Shown piece by piece: positions 1 to 9,062 of a stretch of DNA of 64,000 bases; the first letter of the stretch is position 1, and every line of letters begins with the position of its first letter. A model generated the notes under the pieces. It searched no databases and was not told the DNA's origin. It saw only the letters and a program-made list of their open reading frames with translations. Location: the NCBI GenBank assembly GCA_963736355.1, contig CAVTOO010000014.1, forward strand, positions 54,558 to 118,557. The letters are read 5' to 3'. A program made the translations under genes and the position numbers. Origin of the DNA: CAVTOO01 sp963736355. Lineage in GTDB: Bacteria > Pseudomonadota > Alphaproteobacteria > Rhizobiales > Xanthobacteraceae.

Positions 1-171
1 TGGCCGGCCGCAAGCTCGCCGACGCGCTTCGTGCTCGATATCGAAGCCGACGACGGGCGCGCCCGCGCGCGCAAAGGCGACGGCCACCGGCAGGCCGACA
101 TAGCCGAGCCCGATCACCGCGATATGACGTCCGTGCGACACGCTCGATAAACCCCTTAAGCCAGCTTCCAT
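1..171 (-). CDS. Nucleotide-sugar dehydrogenase (UDP-glucose/UDP-GlcNAc 6-dehydrogenase family), N-terminal fragment, frameshifted
   Basis: Only the first ~57 codons lie in the window; the gene runs off the left edge. The start ATG at 171 is followed by a short leader and then the Rossmann dinucleotide-binding segment HIAVIGLGYVGLPVAVAFA, typical of the UDP-glucose/GDP-mannose dehydrogenase family, which oxidises the C6 hydroxyl of a nucleotide sugar to a uronic acid. After GFDI the expected text (…TKRVGELAAG) is only readable in another frame, so one base appears to be missing near position 37. Members of this family (WbpA, TviB, Ugd) usually sit in O-antigen or capsule loci, in keeping with the operon to the right. 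The substrate cannot be told from this fragment. Confidence 0.8.
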   Translation of the reverse strand, partial: MEAGLRGLSSVSHGRHIAVIGLGYVGLPVAVAFARAGAPVVGFDIEHEARRRACGRP

Positions 172-365
172 TTTACCGTTCTGTTGGGTGTCTGTTTAGC
201 GGTCGCCATGGGCCCGCGGCAAGTGCGGGCCCGGCGGCTGCTTTTGGCGACGAAATCGAGGGTAAACGCTGCAACCCTTGCAAGACGCCCGTCATGCCCC
301 TACCAAACGGCATTGTCCGCGCCGGCAAGGCTGCGGCCCAGGACCCACTGAGACCGACTTTAGCC

Positions 366-1463
366 ATGCGCCGGACCCTGCTGCTGATCGCCAAGATCGC
401 CATTTCGGCGACGCTGCTGTTCCTGGCGCTGCGGGGCATCGACCTGCAATCGGCCGCCTCGCGGCTGGCGGGCATGCACTGGGGCTGGTTCGCCCTCGCC
501 GTGATCGCCGCCCTCGTCCAGATCGGATTCGGCGCGTTGCGCTGGCGCGAGATCGCCTTCTACTGCCATGCCGCGCTGCCGGCGGCACGCGCCTTGAGAT
601 TCAGTCTGATCGGCGCCTTCTTCAACCAGACTTTGCCGTCGAGCATCGGTGGCGATGCCGTGCGGCTCTGGCTGTTGTCGCGCAGCGCCGGGTGGCGTGC
701 GGCGACCTATTCCGTGCTGATCGATCGCGGCATCGGGCTCCTGGCCCTGTCCACGGTCATTCTGCTGGGCCTGCCGTGGAGCATGGCGCTGATTTCCGAT
801 CCGCACGGTCAGATCACGCTGATCGTGCTCAACGTGATTGCGCTTGGCGGCGGCGCGGTGTTTCTCGCGCTCGGGCGCGTCGACTGGCCCTGGCTGCGGA
901 CCTGGTGGGCGACGCGCGACATCCATGCCTGCGCGATGATTGCGAGCCGCGCGCTGTTCAGCAAACGCAGCGGGCCGATTCTCGTGGCGGTCTCGCTGTC
1001 GATCCACCTGCTCGCGGTGCTGATCGGCTATTGCGCCGCGCGCGCCGTCTCTGCGCCGTTCGGCCTGTCGCAGGCTGTGCTGCTGTTGCCGCCGGTGATG
1101 CTGGTGACGATGCTGCCGGTCTCGATTGCCGGTTGGGGATTGCGCGAAGCGGCGATGATGGTCGCCTTCAGCTATGCAGGCCTCGCCTCAAGCGACGGCT
1201 TTCTCGTATCGCTCGTCTTCGGCATCGCGATGGTCGCCGTTGGCGCCATCGGCGGGCTGGTATGGATTCTCACCGGCGACAAGTCTGAGCGCGCAACGCC
1301 GCCGGATACGCCGCACGAGGACGAAGAACCGCGTAAATTACTGCGCCTTGATCCTGAAGAACGCGAACACCACCATGCGCAGCAGCATCCAGCCGTGGGT
1401 GAAGCGCGAGATCTGGGTCTCGCCGTAGCTGCGCGCGGCATAGCGGATCGGAAGATCGACTGA
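366..1463 (+). CDS. Lysylphosphatidylglycerol synthase TM region/UPF0104-type multispanning membrane protein (putative flippase-like)
   Basis: This is the only plus-strand gene in the first 45 kb. The ATG at 366 is chosen because TM1 (LLLIAKIAISATLLFLALRG) begins almost at once; an in-frame ATG at 294 would add a non-hydrophobic 24-residue leader. About eight hydrophobic segments follow, with the family pattern SLIGAFFNQTLPSSIGGDAVRLW around residues 80-100 and PVSIAGWGLREAAM near residue 255. The family (MprF N-terminal domain, AglD-like) is linked to lipid or lipid-sugar flipping, but no substrate is known for this branch. The C-terminal ~40 residues are charged, low-complexity and overlap the convergent gene by 126 bp. 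A stop in another frame at about 1334 suggests the true end is there and that this tail is a frameshift artefact. Confidence 0.8.
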   Translation: MRRTLLLIAKIAISATLLFLALRGIDLQSAASRLAGMHWGWFALAVIAALVQIGFGALRWREIAFYCHAALPAARALRFSLIGAFFNQTLPSSIGGDAVRLWLLSRSAGWRAATYSVLIDRGIGLLALSTVILLGLPWSMALISDPHGQITLIVLNVIALGGGAVFLALGRVDWPWLRTWWATRDIHACAMIASRALFSKRSGPILVAVSLSIHLLAVLIGYCAARAVSAPFGLSQAVLLLPPVMLVTMLPVSIAGWGLREAAMMVAFSYAGLASSDGFLVSLVFGIAMVAVGAIGGLVWILTGDKSERATPPDTPHEDEEPRKLLRLDPEEREHHHAQQHPAVGEARDLGLAVAARGIADRKID

Positions 1464-2768
1464 CTTCAGGTTGAGCTTCGAGGCGCCGAAGATCAGATCG
1501 AAATCACCGAACGGATCGAAGTCGCCGAAATACGCCTTGCCGGCCTTGAGCCGCAGATAATCGCTGCGCCGCATTACCTTGGTGCCGCACAGCGTGTCGG
1601 TGTAGCGCTGGTTGAGCAGCCACGAGAACAGATACGAGAATATCTTGTTGGCGATGAGATTGAGGAAGCGCATCGCGTCGTCGTCCATCGGATAGACCAG
1701 CCGCGAGCCGTTGATGAACTCGCCCTTGCCGTCGCGGATCGCATGCCAGAACTTCGGCAATTGCTCCGGCGGCATGGTCAGGTCAGCGTCGAGGATCATC
1801 AGCACATCGCCGCGCGCCACATCGAAGGCGGTGAACACCGCGTCGGCCTTGCCCTTGCCCGGCTGGATCATCGTCTTGATGTCCTTGCCAGGATAGGCGG
1901 CCTTGACGCGCTCCATCTCCTCGGCGGTGCCGTCGCGGCTGTGGCCCTCGATGAAGATGATTTCGATATCGTCGCAGAAGGCTGAAATGCGCTGGACGGC
2001 GGGTTCGATATTGCCGCGCTCGTTGCGCGCGGGAATGACGATCGTCACGGATTTGACGTCGTCGCGGCCGAACAGCGCGGAGCGGCACACCACAAAATGA
2101 CGTAGCGCCAGCGCGCGAATGCCCGGCAGGACGCTGATGAAGCGGTTGACGAGACGCCCGATACCGAGCGCCTGCACCGGCATCAGCACGCGCTGTTCGG
2201 ATTTCACCGCGTCGAAATCCGCGAGCCGCGCCAACCCGATGACATCGGCGGGCGCGAGCACGTTCTGCGCCGGATACGGCATGCGCCAGCCGGCGACCTC
2301 GGCCAGTTTGAGCAGCGGATACCACAGATGCGAAAAGTAACCGACGACGAGCCGGGTCTCGCGCGTGCAGAGCGTGTGCAGCGAGGCGAAGAACGCCTGA
2401 CAGTCTTCAAGACTGCCGATCGTATCCATCACCAGAATATAATCGAACGGGCCTTCGAGCGCGGCCAGCGCCGCCGGGTCTTCGGCATCGGCGACGACAA
2501 ACGACAAATGCGGATGGCGGGTGCTTGCCTGCGCGACCATCGCCGGGCTGAAATCGATACCGACGCCGCGCGACGGCTTGAGTGCCGCCAGCGTATCGCC
2601 AATGCCGCAACCGACCTCCAGAACACGCGCGCCTTCAGGGATCAGGAAGCGCAGATAGATATTGTCCTCGCGGTGAAGGCCTTGCGACTTCTGCCGCCAA
2701 TCGGCGCGGCTTTGCGCATAGCGCTCCGAATGCGCGAGGATTTCAGTCTTACGCGGCGACAAGCTCAT
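1338..2768 (-). CDS. Fusion protein: SAM-dependent methyltransferase + family 2 glycosyltransferase
   Basis: 476 residues. The N-terminal half (about 30-180) is a class I methyltransferase with motif I VLEVGCGIGDT and acidic residues following GVGIDFS. The C-terminal half (from about 240) is a GT-A family 2 domain starting VTIVIPARNERGNIEPAVQ, with the metal-binding ILDADLTMPP and a DTLCGTKVMRR segment typical of dolichyl-phosphate mannosyltransferase-like GT2 enzymes. The start at 2768 is fixed by a four-base ATGA overlap with the preceding asparagine synthetase; an in-frame upstream start at 2822 would overlap that gene by 58 bp and adds no recognisable sequence. It is the last gene of the long minus-strand operon. 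Both domains appear intact. The order suggests one protein that adds and methylates, or modifies, a sugar or lipid-linked intermediate; the acceptor is unknown. Confidence 0.88.
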   Translation of the reverse strand: MSLSPRKTEILAHSERYAQSRADWRQKSQGLHREDNIYLRFLIPEGARVLEVGCGIGDTLAALKPSRGVGIDFSPAMVAQASTRHPHLSFVVADAEDPAALAALEGPFDYILVMDTIGSLEDCQAFFASLHTLCTRETRLVVGYFSHLWYPLLKLAEVAGWRMPYPAQNVLAPADVIGLARLADFDAVKSEQRVLMPVQALGIGRLVNRFISVLPGIRALALRHFVVCRSALFGRDDVKSVTIVIPARNERGNIEPAVQRISAFCDDIEIIFIEGHSRDGTAEEMERVKAAYPGKDIKTMIQPGKGKADAVFTAFDVARGDVLMILDADLTMPPEQLPKFWHAIRDGKGEFINGSRLVYPMDDDAMRFLNLIANKIFSYLFSWLLNQRYTDTLCGTKVMRRSDYLRLKAGKAYFGDFDPFGDFDLIFGASKLNLKSVDLPIRYAARSYGETQISRFTHGWMLLRMVVFAFFRIKAQ

Positions 2769-4729
2769 GCTTTTACCCAACGATCGTGCCAGGCTTGCGC
2801 CATCAACACATTCCACAGCCAATAACCCCGATTGTGCCCGCGCCGATGCTCGTCGAGCACGGCTGACACCCGGCTTACATCAAACAGTCCCTGCCGGCGC
2901 AAGCGATCCGGCGCCAGCAAATCCGACGCCCATTCCTTGAGCGGACCGCGCAGCCAGTCGTCGAGCGGGATGCTGAAGCCGGTCTTGGGCCGATCGATCA
3001 TCTCGCGCGGCACATGACGATAGAGCACTTCGCGCACCAGCCACTTGCCGCGCCCGTCGCGCACTTTCATCGACGGCGGCGTGCGGCAGGCGAGATCGAC
3101 GACATCCGCATCGAGGAACGGCACGCGCGTCTCCAGGCTCACAGCCATCGCCGCGCGATCGACCTTCTGCAGAATATCATCCGAGAGATAGCCGAACGCA
3201 TCGGCCAGCGTCATGCGCTCGAGGGGCCCGGAGTCCGGCGCGATGGTCGCCAATTGCGCGCCCGCCCAGTTGTCGCGCTCCGCTCCGCCGATCACCACCG
3301 ACGACGGATCGGGCTCGATAGACGCCAGCAGCGTGTACATCTCATCGAGCGACTGCGCTTTCAGAATGCGTGCAAACTTCGCCAGTTGATCGCCGGCACG
3401 GCGCACCCGCAGGCGGCCGGGCAGCAAGGGTTGCAGCAGATCGGCGACGACACCGGCCGGCTGCGGCGAAATCGCAGACAACGCCGTTGCCAGCGTTGCG
3501 CGCAGCGGCGCAGGCCAATGCCCGAACCTGCGATGCAGCGCCCCGCCCCAGACATGGCGATTATAGCCGCCGAACAATTCGTCGCCCGCATCGCCGGACA
3601 ACGCGACCGTCACATGCTGGCGCGCCAGCGCCGAGACCAGATGCGTCGGGATCTGCGACGAATTGGCGAAGGGCTCGTCGTAGATATCCGGCAGCCTGGG
3701 AATGACATCGCGCGCGGTCTGCGGATCGACGGTCAGTTCGGTGTGATCGGTGCCGAGATGGGCGGCGACGCGGCGCGCATCGTTGGCTTCATTATATTCA
3801 CCCTCGCCGAAGCCGATGGTGAAGGTGCGCACCGGCCGCGCGGATTGCTTCTGCATCAGCGCGACAATGGTGGAGGAATCGATGCCGCCGGACAGGAACG
3901 CGCCGAGCGGCACATCCGACAGACACTGGCGCTGCACGGCGGTGGAAAGACGCTGCTCCAGTTCGTCCGTGGCCTCGCGCTCGTTTGTCAGCCACGCCTT
4001 GCGGCCTTCGTTCGCGGTGTGCGCAAGCGACCACCAGGACCGCGGCTGCGGCCAATCGCCAGCGGGCGCCGATATCGAAAATGTCACGAGGCTGCCGGCG
4101 GGCAATTTGCGCACGCCCTGCCAGATCGACCATGGCGCGGGCACATAGGAACTGCGCATGAAGGATGTCAGCGCGGAGCGATCCAGCTCCGGCTTCCACG
4201 CCGGATGCGCGGCGAACGCCTTCAATTCCGATGCGAACACCAGATCCGCGCCGCACCAGCCGTAGAACAAAGGTTTCTCGCCGAAGCGATCGCGGCACAG
4301 TGTCAGCGTGCGGTCGCGGCGATCCCATAGCGCAAAGGCGAACATGCCGCTGAAGCGGCGCAGCGACTCCTCGACGCCCCAGTGACGGATCGCATGCAGC
4401 AGCGTCTCGGTGTCGGAATGGCCGCGCCAGTTCGGCGCGGCGCCGGCCGCCTCCAGCGCCTTGCGAATATCGAGATGATTGTAGATCTCACCGTTGAAGG
4501 TGATCGTCAGCCGCCCGCACTCCGAATGCATCGGCTGGGCGCCCGCTTCCGTCAGATCGATGATCGACAGGCGGCGATGGCCGAACGCGACGCCAGATTC
4601 GCCATCGGCGAAGGCACCCGCGGCATCCGGCCCGCGATAGGCCAGCCGCAGCGCCATCTCGCGCGCAAGACCGGACAAGGCGTCCGTATCGCCGCCGCCG
4701 ATGCGCAGCAATCCGGTTATGCCGCACAT
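2765..4729 (-). CDS. asnB: Asparagine synthase (glutamine-hydrolysing), AsnB type
   Basis: 654 residues and intact. It begins MCGITGLL, so the nucleophilic Cys2 of the class II glutamine amidotransferase domain is present; FNGEIYNH, RGHSDTETLLH and FGEKPLFYGW also fit that domain (about 1-200). The synthetase domain has the PP-loop ATP site GAFLSGGIDSSTIVALM near residue 265, and ALSGDAGDELFGGYNRH and KTGFSIPLDDWLRGPL further on. It would amidate a carboxylate using glutamine and ATP. In polysaccharide loci such enzymes often amidate uronic or amino-acid substituents, so free aspartate is not the only candidate substrate. The start overlaps the end of the upstream glycosyltransferase by 13 bp and the end overlaps the next ATG (ATGA). 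It is one of three AsnB homologues in this operon. Confidence 0.93.
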   Translation of the reverse strand: MCGITGLLRIGGGDTDALSGLAREMALRLAYRGPDAAGAFADGESGVAFGHRRLSIIDLTEAGAQPMHSECGRLTITFNGEIYNHLDIRKALEAAGAAPNWRGHSDTETLLHAIRHWGVEESLRRFSGMFAFALWDRRDRTLTLCRDRFGEKPLFYGWCGADLVFASELKAFAAHPAWKPELDRSALTSFMRSSYVPAPWSIWQGVRKLPAGSLVTFSISAPAGDWPQPRSWWSLAHTANEGRKAWLTNEREATDELEQRLSTAVQRQCLSDVPLGAFLSGGIDSSTIVALMQKQSARPVRTFTIGFGEGEYNEANDARRVAAHLGTDHTELTVDPQTARDVIPRLPDIYDEPFANSSQIPTHLVSALARQHVTVALSGDAGDELFGGYNRHVWGGALHRRFGHWPAPLRATLATALSAISPQPAGVVADLLQPLLPGRLRVRRAGDQLAKFARILKAQSLDEMYTLLASIEPDPSSVVIGGAERDNWAGAQLATIAPDSGPLERMTLADAFGYLSDDILQKVDRAAMAVSLETRVPFLDADVVDLACRTPPSMKVRDGRGKWLVREVLYRHVPREMIDRPKTGFSIPLDDWLRGPLKEWASDLLAPDRLRRQGLFDVSRVSAVLDEHRRGHNRGYWLWNVLMAQAWHDRWVKA

Positions 4730-5601
4730 GGCTCATTCACTTTCGACAGACCAAGATCGGCTGCCAGCTGTGTCCAGGCCTGAAGCGTGTCCGCCGACAC
4801 CGGCAGCAAGCGGTTACGCTGACGCGCGCCCTGCAGTCCCAGACCCGCCGCCGCAACATCGGCGGCTGCCTTGACGCCGTGGCGCAGAAGGCCCTGCAAT
4901 GCGCCAGAATAGTCGCCGCTGACGCGCGCGTTGCGCAGCAGTGCGGCGGCGAACAGACGCCGGCCCTTCAGCGATTTGGCGAGACTCAAGCGATCTTGCC
5001 GGTAGCCGACCAGGACCTCGCCCGTCGCGCCGAAGCGGCTGTGACGATAAGTCCGCAGCAGCAGCTCCTGATCCTGCGCCTTGGTCATCCGCACATCGTA
5101 AGGATTGGCTTTAAACCACGCGACCCGGCCGAACCAAGTCGGGTGCGGCAGCGCGAAATGATCGAACGGACGGGCGACGATGGCATGGTGATCGCCGCCG
5201 ACATCCATGATGCCGAGCGCCTGCGCGCCGGAGAACACCAGGGCACGACATCCGACAAGATCGAGCGCCTCATCATGTTGAAACAGAAGCGCCTGACGCG
5301 CCAGCCGCTCGGGAAAGCACACATCGTCGGCATCCATGCGTGCGACAAAGCGACCGCGCGCAAGCGCCACCCCCTGATTGAGACGCGCTGCGAGACCGAG
5401 CCGTCGCGAATCCGAAACGAGCCGCAGGCGTGGTTCATTGAAAGATGCGGCGATTTCCGCGCTGTCGTCGCGCGATCCATCGTCGAGCAGGATCAGCTCC
5501 CAATCCGTGAGGGTCTGCGCCTGAATCGAACGAATGGCGGGCGCGAGCGTCGCGGCGCTATCCTGCATCGACATGATGACCGAGACGAGCGGTTCAGGCA
5601 C
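4717..5601 (-). CDS. Family 2 glycosyltransferase
   Basis: 294 residues using a GTG start at 5601, two bases after the stop of the preceding gene. The GT-A fold is evident from LVSVIMSMQDSAATLAPAI at the N-terminus, WELILLDDGSRDDS, and the DXD-type FVARMDADDVCFPERL at about residue 85. The protein continues through a region resembling the acceptor side of small bacterial GT2 enzymes (PTWFGRVAWFKANPYD, QDQELLLRTY). A family 2 enzyme would transfer one sugar from a nucleotide donor to the growing glycan at the cytoplasmic membrane face. Donor and acceptor cannot be read from sequence. The open frame continues 78 codons further upstream, but that part is the antisense/alternate-frame shadow of the preceding gene. 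Confidence 0.9.
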   Translation of the reverse strand: MPEPLVSVIMSMQDSAATLAPAIRSIQAQTLTDWELILLDDGSRDDSAEIAASFNEPRLRLVSDSRRLGLAARLNQGVALARGRFVARMDADDVCFPERLARQALLFQHDEALDLVGCRALVFSGAQALGIMDVGGDHHAIVARPFDHFALPHPTWFGRVAWFKANPYDVRMTKAQDQELLLRTYRHSRFGATGEVLVGYRQDRLSLAKSLKGRRLFAAALLRNARVSGDYSGALQGLLRHGVKAAADVAAAGLGLQGARQRNRLLPVSADTLQAWTQLAADLGLSKVNEPCAA

Positions 5602-5603
5602 GC

Positions 5604-6818
5604 TCAGCTCTCGCGATAGAACAGGCGGCCGGGCCAGCTTGCCGCGCCGAACGCCGCGTCGCCCTGCCACCGCCAGGCCAACTCGTACACGATCCGCCGC
5701 GCGGCGCGCTGCCCACGTTCGCGACCGAATACGAGACTCATGACAGACGTCAACACCTTGGCCGCCGCACGACATGGCGACGAAGCGCGGTGAAGTGTCG
5801 TGGCCTCGGAGAGATCGATGGGATCGAGCGTCCAATTCGCAGTCGCCGGACGCAGTCGCGACTGGGTCTTCTGCAGAATGTCTTCAAAGCGCCGCTCGTA
5901 AGTGTGCCGCTCGGCCGTCTGGCGCTGTCCCGCACGCGCGACGCGATCGCGCGCCTGCGGGTTGGCCAGATAGTACCGCGCGCGCTCGACAAGCTCGTCG
6001 GCGGAGCGGAACACCGCGATATCCTCACCCGGTTGGAAATAGCGATCGAGCCCGCGGGCGTCTTCGGTGAGAAGAAAACCGCCTGAGCCCGTCACCTCGA
6101 ACACGCGCGCCTTGATCTGACGCGGCGACGATCCACCGAACAGCGGCCTGTCGCCCGCGCCGGAGAAATTCAGCGAGATCCGCGAGCGGCGATAGATGCC
6201 CGGGATCTCATTGGCCGCGACGACGCCTTTCTCCGAACCGTGACCAAAGCACGTGACCGCGATGCCGGCCTTGCGCAGAGCCCCAATCAGCGAGGCGCGT
6301 TCGCCATATAGACTACCAACGAAACTGACATCATACTCACACTGATCGGCGGGCAATGAGTGTGACAGATTTTCGTCTGACGCCGCCCACTGCGAAGCGA
6401 CGACATTGTCGAGACCGAGCGCGTCGGCGCGCTCCGTCGCCACGGCATCGGTCGTCACATGCCAATCGACATGGCGCGCAAAGAAGCGCGAGGCCTGCAT
6501 GAACTTCCAGGAATCGTCGGTGCCCCAATTGATGACGCGGATCGGCGTACGCGCGCGGATGAGATCCAGAGTCTCCATCCAGATTTCATAATGCATCAGC
6601 ACGCAGAACATCACATCCGGCCGGAATGCATTGACCTTGGCGAGGAGCGCAGCGTTCATTTCGGCGAAGTCGGCATAGGGATCGCGCGCGCCGCAATCGA
6701 ACACCTCGACCTCGTGACCGAGCCGCGCGAATGCCGGAACGAAATGCGCATAGTCATAGTTCTCGCCACGATCCGGTTGACCGTAGGCGTAGCGGCTGAG
6801 AACGCAGAGGATTTTCAT
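5604..6818 (-). CDS. CgeB-like glycosyltransferase (GT-B fold)
   Basis: 404 residues, intact. It starts MKILCVLSRYAYGQP at an ATG that overlaps the stop of the preceding methyltransferase (ATGA). The N-terminal Rossmann half contains GHEVEVFDCG and PDVMFCVLMHYE; the C-terminal half contains YDVSFVGSLYGERASLI, RSRISLNFSG and KARVFEVTGSGGFLLTE, followed by YYLANPQARDRVARAGQR. This pattern matches the CgeB/Glyco_trans_1_2 family, which is common in spore-coat and exopolysaccharide loci. It is probably a cytoplasmic retaining glycosyltransferase acting on the surface glycan. The substrate is unknown. The few codons before MKIL in the longer open frame are shadow sequence. Confidence 0.87.
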   Translation of the reverse strand: MKILCVLSRYAYGQPDRGENYDYAHFVPAFARLGHEVEVFDCGARDPYADFAEMNAALLAKVNAFRPDVMFCVLMHYEIWMETLDLIRARTPIRVINWGTDDSWKFMQASRFFARHVDWHVTTDAVATERADALGLDNVVASQWAASDENLSHSLPADQCEYDVSFVGSLYGERASLIGALRKAGIAVTCFGHGSEKGVVAANEIPGIYRRSRISLNFSGAGDRPLFGGSSPRQIKARVFEVTGSGGFLLTEDARGLDRYFQPGEDIAVFRSADELVERARYYLANPQARDRVARAGQRQTAERHTYERRFEDILQKTQSRLRPATANWTLDPIDLSEATTLHRASSPCRAAAKVLTSVMSLVFGRERGQRAARRIVYELAWRWQGDAAFGAASWPGRLFYRES

Positions 6819-7550
6819 TTGCGGGTGGCCGTCACGTGATAGCCGACCGTGAAATCCCGGTCGCGGTCGAAGCGGTCGAGCACTTTTGCGGCCAGCGGAA
6901 CGGCGACGGCCAGGACCGGCGCAAGCAAAAGCCATACGGGCAGCCACAGCGCCTCACCATACCATGGCATCCCGAGGCGTCCCGGTGCCGTCATGCGCAC
7001 GAACCGAATGGCTTCCTGGGCGAAATGGCGGAACGAGCCTTCATTGCCTTCAATGACGATGTCAGAAAACCCGGCTTCTGCCGAGAAAGCGCTGGTACCA
7101 AAACGGCGTGTAGCCGCCATAGAAATGGAACGGCGCCTGATGAATGCCGGAGCCGAGCGGCGCAGTGAGGATCAATCGACCGCCCGGTGCGAGGATGCGG
7201 CCGAGCTCACGCACGACCGCGATGGGCTCAGGGTGATGCTCAAGCACCTCGGTGCACAAGACGGCGTCGAAGCTGGCGTCGGCGACCGGAATCGCCTTGG
7301 CATCGCCGATAATATCGATCGCCGTATAGCCGCCATGGCGGAGCTGCGAATTCTGAAGCTGGGCGAAATCCTGTGTTTTGTAGTCGCAATGAGCGAACAG
7401 CGACCTGTAAGGCGCCGACCCCGCACCGACATCAATCACGCGCGTTCCGGATGGCAGCTTTTCCGCCTGTGTCGCGATCCAGCGATCGCGGTTGCGCAGG
7501 TTAAAGGCGAAGAGATCGCTCGTGGCCAGGAGATTTCTCACAGGGTTCAT
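6815..7550 (-). CDS. Class I SAM-dependent methyltransferase (frameshifted)
   Basis: The reading frame starting MNPVRNLLATSDL at 7550 gives motif I RVIDVGAGSAPYRS, then DAVLCTEVLEHHPEP and GRILAPGGRLILTAPL, a clear methyltransferase_11-type enzyme. The frame breaks near 7080, after TPFWYQRFL. The C-terminus continues in another frame as AEAGFSDIVIEGNEGSFRHF… and ends at 6815 with ATGA coupling to the next gene. A one-base insertion or two-base loss explains this. The C-terminal part carries a hydrophobic stretch (LPVWLLLAPVLAVAVPLAA). The target is probably a sugar or lipid intermediate of the locus. Confidence 0.82.
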
Positions 7551-7570
7551 CGCAATAACCAACAGGCCCC

Positions 7571-9062
7571 TCAAGTGCGCGTCGCAGCAGCAGGCGACGG
7601 TGAAACGACAGACACAAGCCGCGCGACAGCAAACAAGAGCGTTACCATCGCCGGGCCGGTGATGACCTGCTGCAGTCCCCCGCCCAGCTGGAGGACAACG
7701 AACGCCAGATACCACCCGGCGATGGCAAGAGGTAGCGGGTCGCGGATCAGCCACGTCCACACCAGTTCGACCGCCGTGACCAGCATGGCGATCAGCCGCC
7801 ATGCCTGCGAAGACCACCCACAGCGCGCCGGAAAAATACAAGAAACGCAATAGGTCCGGCCGGCGACGCGTAGTGAAATTTGCTGCGCATGCCGCTCGGA
7901 GAAGCCGGACTTTGCTGATGTCGCGCGTATAGACATCGACCGTCCCGTAACTTCGCCGCTCTAATGCGGCCCGCCACAGAAGATCGTAACTTTTGCCGGC
8001 GTAAGCCGATGCCGACATGACCCCCTCAAGGCCGCTCCAGCGCTCGATGAGAAGCATGCGAACGAGCATCGGTCCCTGATTTGACCAAGATCGAGATGCT
8101 CGATCGACAGTCCTGCCGGGGAACGTAGCCTCCTGGCTGCATCGAGTTGCTGCTGTCCGGTCGGAACCGGGGCCGCAGCCGAACAGCCGTACAAAAGTCG
8201 TCACGGCGGGAACTGCGGCCGCGCTCACCAGCCAGATTGCGACGAATCACCAGAATGCGGCGCTCGGCGCATTCCGAGAGCGCGCCGCCGCGGTATCTCC
8301 GACACGAAGAATGGCAGCGTATGAAAGACAAAGAGACCGCGGCTCGACGTGGACAGCGACATCAATGCGCCCTCCACGCACAACGATACAAACCCACGGA
8401 CAACGCCAAATCCACATTGCCGATCCCAAGCCGTCAGGATCGATAGAGCGAGCGCGAGACCGATGTCGGTCGACCACGCGAACAAGCCGCCAAGCGGCCA
8501 CGGCAACGGCGTCTGTGCAACCACGCCGCGCACATGAATGCCGAAACGCCAGTTGATGACGACCGCGAGCACGATCAGCGCCGCGGCGCCAGCCCACAGC
8601 ACGCTGCGCCATTGAGGATACCAAGCCGGATTGAGCTCGTCGCTGCCACCGGCTTTTGAGCCGGACAGACAACGGCAACGTCGCAAGGCGGCCGACGATG
8701 AAGCCCGCGCCACCAATACTGCAGACGATCAGAACATGGTTCCAATTCGCAGGCGTCGCCGCAAAATCACCAATCGGTTCTACAAATGGCCACTCCCACA
8801 CTTCATGCAGAACGAACTTCAGCCAGAAGCCGACGAACCACATCAACGCCAGAAACAGATGCGCATAGTCGCGCGGATAACAGACAGCAATCGCGGCGAT
8901 CGTGAAGAAGACCAGCGAGAAGGCGACGAAAATAACAAGATTGCCGTCGTAGATCGCGAAGCCGGCCGCAATCGCTACAACAGTCGCAGCAACCAGCGAC
9001 AGCAAAACGATGTTGATCGCGGGACGCCAGACACCCACATCGCGGGCCGTCAAACCGTTCAT
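7571..9062 (-). pseudogene. O-antigen polymerase (Wzy)-like membrane protein, broken by several frameshifts
   Basis: The N-terminus from ATG 9062 is intact for ~120 residues and strongly hydrophobic (AINIVLLSLVAATVVAIAAG, LVIFVAFSLVFFTIAAIAV), followed by YPRDYAHLFLALMWFVGFWL. The text then moves to a second frame near 8670 (DELNPAWYPQWRSVLWAG…, ALMSLSTSSRGLFVFHTLP), through at least two more frames between 8250 and 8090, then ERWSGLEGVMSASAYAGKSY…YTRDIS, and ends in another frame with hydrophobic VTAVELVWTWLIRDPLPLA. The WSGLEGVMSASAY-type motif and membrane topology recall oligosaccharide repeat-unit polymerases, but that is my recollection of the family. It has at least five frame changes, more than its neighbours, so real decay is possible. 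The start overlaps the flippase stop (ATGA). Confidence 0.55.
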
